Notes under the pieces: model-generated | The model's input: the letters and a program-made list of their open reading frames with translations, nothing else | Database searches by the model: none | Told to the model about the DNA's origin: nothing | Part shown: one piece after another, positions 8,741 to 16,193 of the stretch | How the letters are laid out: each line of letters starts with the position of its first letter | Position numbering within the stretch: position 1 is the first letter of the stretch | Position numbers and translations under genes: made by a program | NCBI GenBank assembly: GCA_002337455.1 | Contig: DDGC01000005.1 | Coordinates: forward strand, 1 to 62,266 | Length of the DNA stretch: 62,266 bases | Source of the DNA: Rhizobiales bacterium UBA1912 | GTDB lineage: Bacteria; Pseudomonadota; Alphaproteobacteria; Rhizobiales; Devosiaceae | Reading direction: 5' to 3'

Positions 8741-9269
8741 CCCACCTCCACTCAAAAATCACGTCACGGCTGTCAGCGTGGAACACCCACCCTGGTCCCG
8801 CTGCCTTTGCCGCAGCCATGAATTCGGCCCGCCAGGCCGGCGTATCAATCTGATTTCGGTCATCGAACGGTGCCGGGTCCGGCATGCCAGCGCGGACCCA
8901 ATCTCGCACGATGTGCTCCCAGCCGGTGGGAAACGAGATAAAATCATGCGTCTCCGATACATCCCCCAGCTTGTCTGCAATCGCCATCCGCGGATTGAGC
9001 TCGAGCAGCCGTTGCCAGCGCTCTCGATACTCTCGCCATCCGGCTGCCAGGTCAGGTGTGAGTCCATAGTATTTTTCGCCGACCACCATGGATGGCGTGA
9101 ATGCCGAATCCGAGTTCCACCTGGGCCAAAATGGGCGGTTGTCCGGCACGACTGGAGCGGTCCGACGCACAAGGTCGTCGAAAAAATCGGGTGTTCCGTC
9201 GTCATGCTCAAGCAGCGCTGCCCACATCCGGCGCTCTTCGCGAAGGCAGATTTCGATATCAGGCATCAT
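8721..9269 (-). CDS. Acidic Trp-rich hypothetical protein
   Basis: The 182-residue protein has no signal peptide or membrane segment. It is rich in Trp, Asp and Glu and is probably a soluble cytoplasmic protein. Its start codon overlaps the stop of the metallophosphoesterase gene (ATGA at 9266-9269), so the two are translationally coupled and may act together. It ends in an Asp-rich DDDMGN tail that overlaps the start of the next gene. I do not recognise a family. Confidence 0.62.
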   Translation of the reverse strand: MMPDIEICLREERRMWAALLEHDDGTPDFFDDLVRRTAPVVPDNRPFWPRWNSDSAFTPSMVVGEKYYGLTPDLAAGWREYRERWQRLLELNPRMAIADKLGDVSETHDFISFPTGWEHIVRDWVRAGMPDPAPFDDRNQIDTPAWRAEFMAAAKAAGPGWVFHADSRDVIFEWRWDDDMGN

Positions 9270-10051
9270 GTCGGCACCTCCACAACGAATCGTGAATCAA
9301 ATCCACCATGCTCCCGCGCATACCCACGCGGATTGCAAATGACCCTTGTGTCGCCGACCACGTAGTCACGCCGCCAATGGAGGTGACCATGCACCCAGAG
9401 GTCGGGTCGATATCGATCCATCATGACGCCCAGGTCGGATGCAAACGATCCATCGCTCGGATCCGGGAAATTGGGGTCATCGAGCGAAAGCCTGTGCGGC
9501 GCATGATGTGTGATGACGACTGTTGGGCCGTCGAAATCTTTCGCCAGCCGTCGGCCGATCGTCGCCCTGTGATCGCGATGCCATGCCAGCGTATCGGCCG
9601 GCCGGAGACGTCGCAGTCCGACATCGATGGATCGATAATCGGGCATTGCATTGCGCGCCCAGACCGTCGCCGTGGCGATGTCGATTGGATCGGAGCCGGC
9701 AACTTCGAAGTCGGTCCACAACGTTGCGCCAACGATGCGCACGCCGGCGATCTCGACGACCTCGCCGCGCGCCAGAACGGTGACGCCGATCTCAAAGCAA
9801 TCGCGGATCACAGCGTCGAGGGCGGCATGTGGATTGATGCATGCGTAAAAATCGTGATTGCCAGGCACCCAAAGGATCGGGAGTTCAAATCCACGTTGCC
9901 GCTGCCTCTCCAGCCAATTGTAGCCGTGGGTGAACCCGTCACAGATGTCCCCGGCGATGACCATAAGGTCGGCCTCCGGCGGCGGCTTTGGCAGGTCGAA
10001 ATCACGGTCTTGGGCGTCGACGTGCAAATCACTCATGATCCAGATCTTCAT
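9266..10051 (-). CDS. Calcineurin-like metallophosphoesterase
   Basis: The 261-residue protein contains the class I metallophosphoesterase motifs in order: SDLH (residues 7-10), GDICDG (34-39), GNHDF (64-68), a THHAP motif near 170, and VHGHLHW near 220. These coordinate two metal ions that hydrolyse phosphomono- or phosphodiesters. Many phages and plasmids carry such enzymes, often with nucleotide or nucleic-acid substrates; the substrate here is unknown. The ATG at 10051 has a GGGAGG Shine-Dalgarno 7 bp upstream. It overlaps both neighbours by 4 bp (ATGA), within a coupled operon. Confidence 0.85.
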   Translation of the reverse strand: MKIWIMSDLHVDAQDRDFDLPKPPPEADLMVIAGDICDGFTHGYNWLERQRQRGFELPILWVPGNHDFYACINPHAALDAVIRDCFEIGVTVLARGEVVEIAGVRIVGATLWTDFEVAGSDPIDIATATVWARNAMPDYRSIDVGLRRLRPADTLAWHRDHRATIGRRLAKDFDGPTVVITHHAPHRLSLDDPNFPDPSDGSFASDLGVMMDRYRPDLWVHGHLHWRRDYVVGDTRVICNPRGYAREHGGFDSRFVVEVPT

Positions 10052-10671
10052 TCGAAACCTCCCTCTGCCGCATGGTGATCGCATACTGTCCGGTACCATC
10101 CCCGACGCTTCCGCAGACGGCCTGGGGACCCGCACTCTTCGCAGATGAATTCGGAGAGCCACTCGCCGACGGTCACGATTTCATTCGTCGGTTGGTCGCC
10201 GGCGTTGTGATAGAAGCGAAGTCCGCCGAACTTTTCCTTGAGCTGCGACGTGGACCAGTGGCCGTCGTAATGCTCTGCCAGCCAGCCGCTCATGCCGATG
10301 ATGAGGTCGATCCACCCACTCGCGAATTCCGGACCCGATTGGATGAAATCGAACTCAGAACGAATCGGCGACCACCAGTCCTCCCGCACCGTGTGCGGCC
10401 GCAGCCGGGCATGATCCCAGCGCCGAGATCGGCTATTGATGACGCGACGGACCAGCTCGACGACGTCCTCGCGCCGGGGCATCCACGCGCCCTTAGGATG
10501 CACGGATCGGCCATCGGGAACGCCGGCGATAAAGAGGTCAACCAAGCCTCGATCGGCATCCCACCGACCAGGCAGCACGATCATGCCGTTGCAGGCATCG
10601 TCCTTCCGGAATGCTGACTGCAAGATGAGCCGGGCTTCGTCGGCTAATGCGATAATGCTCATATCCGTCAT
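10048..10671 (-). CDS. Hypothetical protein with C-terminal zinc-ribbon-like motif
   Basis: The product is 207 residues from ATG 10671, which follows a GGGAGGTG Shine-Dalgarno. The body has many Trp and charged residues and no membrane segment. Near the C-terminus FICEECGSPG followed by TVCDHH gives a C-x2-C...C-x2-H arrangement that could bind zinc. The motif WSTSQLKEKFGGLRFY just before it resembles a segment of small phage-encoded proteins, but I cannot name the family. It is coupled by a 4-bp overlap to the metallophosphoesterase gene. Confidence 0.68.
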   Translation of the reverse strand: MTDMSIIALADEARLILQSAFRKDDACNGMIVLPGRWDADRGLVDLFIAGVPDGRSVHPKGAWMPRREDVVELVRRVINSRSRRWDHARLRPHTVREDWWSPIRSEFDFIQSGPEFASGWIDLIIGMSGWLAEHYDGHWSTSQLKEKFGGLRFYHNAGDQPTNEIVTVGEWLSEFICEECGSPGRLRKRRGWYRTVCDHHAAEGGFE

Positions 10672-10903
10672 GCCACACCTCCCGCCAACAGCCTCTTGGT
10701 CTGCCACCGGCGTGCCGGTACCGCCATGCCGCATTGTCGTTGCCCGCAAAAAGGTCAACGAGGCCGAGCATCCTGGGGTCGAGGTCGGCCAAGGCAATGG
10801 TCGCGCAGAGCTGTACAAGCAGCCCACGGCCGTGGAGGGATTGGTGGAAAAGGCTGTCGCGCAAGGCCTCGCGGACCTCGCAGAGTTGATAATGATTGCG
10901 CAC
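10538..10903 (-). CDS. Putative small protein, 3' overlap with next gene
   Basis: A GTG at 10903 follows a strong AAAGGAGAT Shine-Dalgarno and opens a 121-codon frame. The first 70 residues look protein-like (VQLCATIALADLDPRMLGLV). The last 45 codons overlap the next gene in another frame and are Arg/His-rich, so the true end may be earlier and a frameshift is possible. It bridges the AAA+ gene and the zinc-ribbon gene. I do not recognise a family. Confidence 0.4.
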   Translation of the reverse strand: MRNHYQLCEVREALRDSLFHQSLHGRGLLVQLCATIALADLDPRMLGLVDLFAGNDNAAWRYRHAGGRPRGCWREVWHDGYEHYRISRRSPAHLAVSIPEGRCLQRHDRAAWSVGCRSRLG

Positions 10904-10947
10904 GATGATCTCCTTTCATGTCAGTGCGGTGCCCAGGATGGGCGGGG

Positions 10948-12534
10948 TCAGGCTTGACCCATGAAGCGGTCGCGGGCGGCCAAGGTCGCAGTGATCGCGG
11001 ATTGCAACTTCCTCAAGCTGCCGCCAGGCCAAGCTTCCCGAATGACGTCTAATTCGTCTTCGGCAAGCGGCGGGTACCAGCGCTCATCGACACCGCGGTC
11101 TTTCGCGATGCCACGGATGATCTGCTGAGACAGCGGTCCGATGTGCTGCCAGCCGGGATTCGGCATGCGGATCACGCGCATCCGATCGCGGACCGGCGCT
11201 GGCACCCCGTCGAGGTCGTTGGCGGTGGCGAAGTGGCTGATCCAGCTCAGGTCAACCTCGACCTCGAGCGCGAGATCGCGGATCGCCCTCGCTTGGCTAC
11301 GCTCGAAAAGTGGCAGCAGCGCATCGAGCGCGCCACCGTTGTGGCGTCCTTCGCCGACCTTTTCGAGCTCGTCCCAGATGACCAGGCCATTGGCGTAACC
11401 CGAGCGCTGGATCAACTGGAGCGGCACGGAAGGGCGCGAGGTCGACCACTGCGCGGACGTTCCCATGTGGCTCGCGTCGGCCATTCCCGACAAGCTGTAC
11501 AGCTCATGCGGCAAGCTCAACTGCTCCGCGATTGCACGTGCAAGCGACGTCTTTCCCGAGCCTGGATCACCGACGAGAAGCGTCGGCCGGAAGCGCACAC
11601 GGTCATCGCCCGAAAGGTCGCCAAGGATGGTCTCGATGACGGACGCTGCATGCGGCCACTTCGCCGCGAGGACCTTGTAGTGCAGGTCCACGGGGCCGCG
11701 ATCAATGAGAGGCAGCGGCTTGCCAGCAATCCCAGCAAACGCCTTGCGCGCTTCCTTTTGCCCGCCCGTGCCCGCTGTCAGCTTCGGCACGACGACAATT
11801 TTGTGCTCGGGTGCCTTGCGCTCGACTCCAACCCGGTCGTCGTCCAGAAGCCGCAAACCGTCGTCCTCGGTTTCTTCGACGAGGCGCTCAAAAATCGACT
11901 GCTTGGCACCCTCCAAATCCTCGAGCGCCTCGGGGTGGTTTCGGACTAAACGGTCCGACTGACGATACGCATCGACGTCGCGGCCATAGTCCAGCAACCG
12001 CTGGAGTCCCGCATCTTGGGCGCGACTGAGGTCCGAGCCGTGAAGGACTGAAAATCCAGTGCCTTGGATCAAGCCCAGCATGGTCGCCTGCCTCAGCATG
12101 CGGCCGTACCTCTTATCGAATCGGCTCGACTGGCGACCGTGAAACAGCCGCCGGGCCGCTTCTTCAAACGCCTCGATATCGTCAGAGCAAGTGATGTAGA
12201 GATCGCAACGGGCAACGTCAGAAGAGCGTCCGCGGCCTTCGAAAATCTCGCGGGCAAGCTCGAGTACGGCTGTGCTGCCGTCAACGATCGCTTGCTCGAT
12301 CAGTTCGATTTCGGCTTCGGAAAGCGTCAGATTGCGGAGAATGGATGTGAAATAATGATGGCGATCGGTCGCCATCGAATCGCGGCACCACGCAGCATGG
12401 ATCAGAATTTCTTCCAAGGCCGGAAGGTCGCCTTCGATGATCTCAGCGCGCCGCTTCTTGAGCCGGCGCATTGAATCGATGTCATGGTCATTGAGCTCGG
12501 CGAGGCGCCGAGCCGCAGAATCGTCCTTTGTCAT
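10948..12534 (-). CDS. AAA+ ATPase, Lon-like core, mobile-element type
   Basis: The 528-residue protein has an alpha-helical N-terminal half (residues 1-240, charged) and an AAA+ module. The module has Walker A GDPGSGKT (322-329), Walker B LVIWDE (384-389), a sensor-1 Asn in FATAND (435-440), and an arginine-finger candidate in PVRDRMR (447-453). The arrangement resembles the ATPase core of Lon/ClpX-type machines, but no protease domain follows. The helical N-terminus may bind a partner or substrate. It is the largest gene of the operon, and its start has no strong Shine-Dalgarno. The cellular role is unknown. Confidence 0.75.
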   Translation of the reverse strand: MTKDDSAARRLAELNDHDIDSMRRLKKRRAEIIEGDLPALEEILIHAAWCRDSMATDRHHYFTSILRNLTLSEAEIELIEQAIVDGSTAVLELAREIFEGRGRSSDVARCDLYITCSDDIEAFEEAARRLFHGRQSSRFDKRYGRMLRQATMLGLIQGTGFSVLHGSDLSRAQDAGLQRLLDYGRDVDAYRQSDRLVRNHPEALEDLEGAKQSIFERLVEETEDDGLRLLDDDRVGVERKAPEHKIVVVPKLTAGTGGQKEARKAFAGIAGKPLPLIDRGPVDLHYKVLAAKWPHAASVIETILGDLSGDDRVRFRPTLLVGDPGSGKTSLARAIAEQLSLPHELYSLSGMADASHMGTSAQWSTSRPSVPLQLIQRSGYANGLVIWDELEKVGEGRHNGGALDALLPLFERSQARAIRDLALEVEVDLSWISHFATANDLDGVPAPVRDRMRVIRMPNPGWQHIGPLSQQIIRGIAKDRGVDERWYPPLAEDELDVIREAWPGGSLRKLQSAITATLAARDRFMGQA

Positions 12535-12559
12535 GATGTGGATGGTTTCAGAGCTCGAT

Positions 12560-12661
12560 GGGCGTCCGCGATATTGCGGTGTCGCCCCCGAGTGCGCCGC
12601 CGTCGACAGGTGTCACGGCGTCCCAGGACGGCGCATAAAGCACAAGGCTACGGCGCCGTCC
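12560..12661 (-). other. Structured leader upstream of the AAA+ gene
   Basis: The 217-bp gap between the 218-residue protein gene and the AAA+ gene contains two strong inverted repeats. One is a hairpin at 12560-12587 (GGGCG-t-CCGC / GCGG-tgt-CGCCC). The other is a perfect 9-bp repeat GGACGGCGC / GCGCCGTCC (12626-12634 and 12653-12661) with an 18-base loop. No T-run follows either, so they are not typical terminators; attenuation, RNA processing or protein binding is possible. Confidence 0.4.
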
Positions 12662-12751
12662 AGATAGCGGGTTTCGAAATAGTTAATGCGCGGTCGAGGG
12701 AAAGGGTGGCATTCGATATATGTCGGTATCGCGTAAATTAGATGGGGTCAT

Positions 12752-13408
12752 TTATGGGGTAGTGACACTCAGGCTGCGCAGCTTTGCGAGGTCCGCTTTA
12801 AAGCGCTCGACAGCGACATCGATGCCTTCGAAAACCTCAGTCACTTCGCCGCCGATTGCGTAGTAGACATAGCCTTCATCGTTGCCATTCTTCGCTCGCG
12901 TCGAAACGGTGAATTCGGCATCGAAAATGCCGATCTTGCGCATAAAGGTGAAGCTCGCCGACCCTGCATCGAATTGGACGATGGTCCGCCAATCTTTAAA
13001 AAACTTGAGTGACGATGCACCATGGGCGTGAACGCTCAAAATTGCTTCCGAGGATGCGAGACCCGTCGAGAATTCATTGTGGCGGTTCTGCACGGCCATC
13101 TTTGCCATGGCGGCCCACTTCCGATCATAAAAGCCGGCATCTTCTAAATCGATGATGTCGTTATCGGAGTCGTTTGTCGGACAGACTATGACACCAAGAT
13201 CGAACGCATAAGCTCTGACATGCCCGGTCTCGTCGTCGACTTCCAAGCGCATCGATGATGCAACCCGCTCTTTCAAACCGGGCTTCGAAATATGAACAAG
13301 TGCCATGGCGGCGACCATGTTGGGATTGTCGGCACGGACAATCGGGTCGAACTCAATCGGCTGCACTTCGCCGGCGATAGAGACGGTGTATTGAGATAGG
13401 GTATTCAT
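12752..13408 (-). CDS. Hypothetical protein of the element operon
   Basis: This 218-residue soluble protein is beta-rich in its middle (repeated short hydrophobic strands) and helical at the C-terminus. There is no signal peptide or membrane span. It starts in an ATGA overlap with the XRE regulator gene upstream and ends 217 bp before the AAA+ gene. I considered phage DUF2303-like proteins because of the size and position but could not match any motif. Function unknown. Confidence 0.65.
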   Translation of the reverse strand: MNTLSQYTVSIAGEVQPIEFDPIVRADNPNMVAAMALVHISKPGLKERVASSMRLEVDDETGHVRAYAFDLGVIVCPTNDSDNDIIDLEDAGFYDRKWAAMAKMAVQNRHNEFSTGLASSEAILSVHAHGASSLKFFKDWRTIVQFDAGSASFTFMRKIGIFDAEFTVSTRAKNGNDEGYVYYAIGGEVTEVFEGIDVAVERFKADLAKLRSLSVTTP

Positions 13409-13644
13409 GGCTTCATCTCCATAAATTGGCTGGAGTCCGGAAGGAAATCTGGTGGCACGCCGTAACGCTCAAACATGAGCAGCAGGCGACCGATCCATGG
13501 GGGAATTTCCCGCTGACCAGATTCGTATCTGCGGATCGTGACGGACACTGTGTTCTCGCCGCCGACGTATCCGATCGCGCGGCCCAGCTGGAGCGTCGAG
13601 AACCCCAGCTGGTGGCGGATGCGCTTCATGTCTTCGCCAGTCAC
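13405..13644 (-). CDS. XRE-family transcriptional regulator
   Basis: The 79-residue protein is essentially one helix-turn-helix domain: MKRIRHQLGFSTLQLGRAIG is helix 1-2, then a recognition region (VSVTIRRYESGQREIP) and a closing helix. This is the classic phage-repressor fold. The start is GTG 13644, overlapping the upstream stop (GTGA), with AAGGA 12 bp upstream; an internal ATG at 13629 is the alternative. As the second gene of the operon behind a palindrome-bearing promoter, it is a natural candidate for autoregulation. Confidence 0.82.
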   Translation of the reverse strand: MTGEDMKRIRHQLGFSTLQLGRAIGYVGGENTVSVTIRRYESGQREIPPWIGRLLLMFERYGVPPDFLPDSSQFMEMKP

Positions 13645-14303
13645 GATGTTGTTTTGTCCTTCCGCTGCTTCGCGAGACTGACAAATTCGTCAGATGCCGC
13701 GCTTCTCATAGTGATCCAGAATTTCGCATCTGGGATGAGCTTCATAACTGCGTCGCGATCTTCGTCTGACGCTCCCTCGAGCTTTTCAACACGAATATCA
13801 GCTGCCCACGCAATCTGCGCCTCTGTTCCTTCCAGGCCCTTCCGCTGCTCGATGACTTCGGCAGGCAACGCGAGCGACGGAGCTTGTTCTCTCCACTTGT
13901 CATAATATTCGCCGCCGAGGCCACTATCTATCGCTTTAGCTTCCTGCGCAGTTTTGCCTTCAAAATAGCGCAGATAGTCGACAAACGAGATCTTGGGCTC
14001 CTTCGCTGCCGCAGCCTCGGATTTGGCCTTCTTCTTCGCGGCCTTTTCTTCCTTTTCCCGCTTCTTGCGCTCGGCACTTTCGAGACGATTGATGTGAGCA
14101 ACAATGCCACCGATGGTCCGTGTGTCATTCAAGCCCTGCATCTTCACCTTGATCTGCTGACCCCAGTCATTGGCTCCGGCATATTCAGCTTCTTCGACAC
14201 GCTCGTCATTGAGCAATGCTTCGACGAAAGCCCGGGCGTCGTCTTCGGTAACCTGCTGTTGGGGATGGTTGGCGAGGTCGGAAAGTTCGCGGATCGATTT
14301 CAT
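13641..14303 (-). CDS. Hypothetical protein with Lys/Glu-rich coiled segment, first gene of operon
   Basis: The 220-residue protein has a helical N-terminus, a highly charged Lys/Glu/Ala run (residues about 90-120) likely to form a coiled coil, and a C-terminal helical part. The ATG at 14303 follows a good AAGGAG Shine-Dalgarno. It is the first gene after the palindrome-containing promoter and is coupled to the XRE gene by a 4-bp overlap. I do not recognise a family. The charged linker would suit a nucleic-acid-associated or scaffold protein, which is speculation. Confidence 0.65.
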   Translation of the reverse strand: MKSIRELSDLANHPQQQVTEDDARAFVEALLNDERVEEAEYAGANDWGQQIKVKMQGLNDTRTIGGIVAHINRLESAERKKREKEEKAAKKKAKSEAAAAKEPKISFVDYLRYFEGKTAQEAKAIDSGLGGEYYDKWREQAPSLALPAEVIEQRKGLEGTEAQIAWAADIRVEKLEGASDEDRDAVMKLIPDAKFWITMRSAASDEFVSLAKQRKDKTTS

Positions 14304-14347
14304 TTTTAGTCTCCTTTTCGGCGAGGCCCAATGCCTCTTACCCCCTC

Positions 14348-14376
14348 AATGTAGTGTAGCCAAATGGCTACGTCAA
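14348..14376 (-). promoter_or_regulatory. Sigma-70 promoter with operator in the spacer
   Basis: On the minus strand TTGACG (14371-14376) and TACATT (14348-14353) are separated by exactly 17 bp. The spacer holds GTAGCCA-AA-TGGCTAC (14356-14371 on the plus strand), a perfect 16-bp inverted repeat that touches the -35. A repressor dimer here would block polymerase. It drives the operon that starts at 14303. Confidence 0.72.
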
Positions 14377-14483
14377 TACCCTGTTAATGATTTATTTTCG
14401 GCGCACGGAAATTTCCCGAATCCGTGCATGAATTCAGGGTCACCGCGATCGGTGCAAACATCAACGAATTGAATTTTCCAACG

Positions 14484-14681
14484 TTAAAGCGCGTTAACCT
14501 TTAGCTCGCGCAGGCTGCCGTCCCTTTGCACGACGACATACCGTCCCTCGGCATCCAGCCCACATGCACCCGGCTGCGCACCTATACGGCGCATTTCGTC
14601 GACCTCGACCTGGCTGGGGTGGCGCAGGGAGAGCATGAGTTCGGCGGTGGAGGGGTCGGGGTCTGGGTCGGTGTCGGACAT
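14484..14681 (-). CDS. Small hypothetical protein
   Basis: The product is 65 residues from ATG 14681, beginning with an Asp/Pro-rich segment (MSDTDPDPDPST). A compact second half, GLDAEGRYVVVQRDGSLREL, looks like a small beta-hairpin domain. It lies 2 bp after the stop of the exported-protein gene, so the two are probably co-transcribed. Function unknown. The 180 bp beyond it hold the operon promoter. Confidence 0.5.
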   Translation of the reverse strand: MSDTDPDPDPSTAELMLSLRHPSQVEVDEMRRIGAQPGACGLDAEGRYVVVQRDGSLRELKVNAL

Positions 14682-14683
14682 GG

Positions 14684-15079
14684 TTAGTCTAAACGCACAC
14701 ATTGGAGGGGTGGCGAAACCACCATGTTATCGGGCGCAATGAGGAATGGACGGTAGGCGTGCGCCATCGATCCTGTAGCCCAATCGATGACCAGCATCGA
14801 AGGTGCAAGCAACTCCGTCTGCGTCCTCATCTGAACAAACGCGATCGTCTGGCGAAGCGAGCCTTCAGGCTGGGCATGCCAGAACTCGAGGACGTCGGCC
14901 TCGAGATAGGGGTCATCCGTTGGCACGTACCGGCTCCAGACTTTCACTTGGTCTCGTTCCGCGTCGACACGATACGCATACCCTGGTGCACTGAAATCGT
15001 TCGAATGGCACTCGATCTGCTCCGCGAGTGCAGGTGCGGCGCCCACAAGGCCTATCAAAATAGTAAGGATTATGCGCAT
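14684..15079 (-). CDS. Small exported protein
   Basis: The product is 131 residues from ATG 15079 (AAGGGG 9 bp upstream). MRIILTILIGLVGAAPALA is a textbook signal peptide with an ALA cleavage site. The mature protein has two Cys, one near each end (IECHSND and LQCVRL), that could form a disulfide. Periplasmic location is inferred. It is the first gene of a two-gene minus-strand unit and diverges from the HEPN-like gene. Confidence 0.6.
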   Translation of the reverse strand: MRIILTILIGLVGAAPALAEQIECHSNDFSAPGYAYRVDAERDQVKVWSRYVPTDDPYLEADVLEFWHAQPEGSLRQTIAFVQMRTQTELLAPSMLVIDWATGSMAHAYRPFLIAPDNMVVSPPLQCVRLD

Positions 15080-15113
15080 GAATATCCCCTTCTGCTGGGG
15101 AGAATAACTCACA

Positions 15114-15650
15114 ATGACACCACGTCCAGACCAATACTGGGAATCCAATGCTGGACAATTCCTTTCCGGAGCGTATCGATATTTCACCGCCTCCCATCGT
15201 TTGCTTCGATATCAGGATTGGCCGGCGATGCAGACTCCTGCACTGCACACGCTCAGCCAGGGCGTGGAGCTTCTCTTGAAGTACCCCCACATCGAACGAG
15301 GCTCGAGTCCAGACAGTGTGAGAAACACCTTCAGCCATGACCTGCGCAAGCTCTGGACGACACCAGAGTCCAATGAATTGAAACGGGCGCTGCATCGTAC
15401 TGCCATCACCTGCTGGAATAAGGCGAAAAGCAGCGGTCGCTGGCCCATGCAAGATTTCGACGGTGACCCGGGGACATCGTTGGAACGAGCAATTGAGCAG
15501 CTCGCCCACCTGCACAGCAAGTCCAGCGACTTCGCGCTGCGGTATATTCTCAGACACCCGGAGGTGGCCCCGAAACCACGCTTCGTCGTCGACACCTTCC
15601 GCTCCGTCGCCAGGCGGATGGTCGATGATGAGAACTATTTAAAATTATGA
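15114..15650 (+). CDS. HEPN-like protein, candidate RNase effector
   Basis: The 178-residue soluble, helical protein contains QGVELLLKYPHI (residues 49-60) and RNTFSHDLRKLW (70-81). The spacing between a helix with ELLLK and an HDL motif is typical of HEPN proteins, and R70-x4-H75 matches the RX4-6H catalytic motif of HEPN ribonucleases. HEPN proteins often act in toxin-antitoxin or abortive-infection systems. No obvious antitoxin (for example a MNT nucleotidyltransferase) is adjacent. It is the cargo gene closest to the tRNA, a common place for defence genes. Family assignment is by motif only. Confidence 0.5.
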   Translation: MTPRPDQYWESNAGQFLSGAYRYFTASHRLLRYQDWPAMQTPALHTLSQGVELLLKYPHIERGSSPDSVRNTFSHDLRKLWTTPESNELKRALHRTAITCWNKAKSSGRWPMQDFDGDPGTSLERAIEQLAHLHSKSSDFALRYILRHPEVAPKPRFVVDTFRSVARRMVDDENYLKL

Positions 15651-15791
15651 AGGGGGAGCCGTTGCAGCGATCGAAAAGCCGTTGTTGATTTTCCGACCCC
15701 CGTCCCAATCCCGTCCCAGGTCGACTTTTGGCAGCAAAAAGGGCTCCTTTTCAGGGACACTATAAAGCTAAAAAAGCCTTTAAAATCAAGA

Positions 15792-15868
15792 TGGTAGCGG
15801 AGGAGGGACTTGAACCCCCGACACGCGGATTATGATTCCGCTGCTCTAACCAGCTGAGCTACTCCGCC
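15792..15868 (-). tRNA. tRNA-Met (anticodon CAU), elongator type
   Basis: The minus strand folds as a full cloverleaf. The acceptor starts GGCGGAG, the D arm has AGCTCAGCTGGTTAGAGC, the anticodon arm has GCGGA / TCCGC with CAT in the loop, the T arm contains GGTTCAAGTCC, and CCA is encoded at the 3' end. The sequence pattern is that of alphaproteobacterial elongator tRNA-Met. tRNA-Ile with a modified CAU anticodon is less likely because its acceptor stem differs. The 3' end faces the accessory region, as expected for an integration target. Confidence 0.93.
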
Positions 15869-16193
15869 CCAGAGAGGCGCGGCCGCGTGGGCGGCCTACC
15901 GTCTGCGCAAGGGGCGGACGGCACGGGGCTTATTAGGGACCGGCGTTCGCCCTGTCAAGCGTCACGCGCAGCCCCTCTCATGCTTTCCATATATTCCCCC
16001 ATCGCGGCAAGATTCCGCACGCTGCCTTGCCGAAAACACTTGCGCGAACGTCAAGCGCTCGGAGGCTTCCACCGCCCGGCAAGGAACCTGACCGTTCATC
16101 ACCTTCGAATAATGAGTTCGGTTTAGACCCGTTTTGCTGAACCCCGCGCCGCTCTATGTTAGGCCCAACGAACACTGGCTTTTGGAGACCGTC
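15869..16193. other. Intergenic region between tRNA-Met and the dioxygenase gene
   Basis: These 325 bp carry no convincing gene. They contain the tRNA promoter (15930-15958, minus strand). The rest is GC-rich, with no strong hairpin, and presumably contains the promoter of the plus-strand dioxygenase gene. Confidence 0.5.
15930..15958 (-). promoter_or_regulatory. Sigma-70 promoter of the tRNA-Met gene
   Basis: Minus strand: TTGACA (15953-15958), a 17-bp spacer, and TAATAA (15930-15935). This is near consensus and lies about 60 bp upstream of the tRNA 5' end. Confidence 0.75.

Noticed and set aside
7751..8821. 356-codon plus-strand frame
   Set aside because: Antisense to two operon genes that have ribosome-binding sites and coupled starts; its composition is typical of a GC-rich shadow.
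15651..15791. Remnant of an integrase gene beside the tRNA
   Set aside because: The short frames show no tyrosine-recombinase motif; only a CCCGTCCCA direct repeat and a small A/T hairpin are visible.
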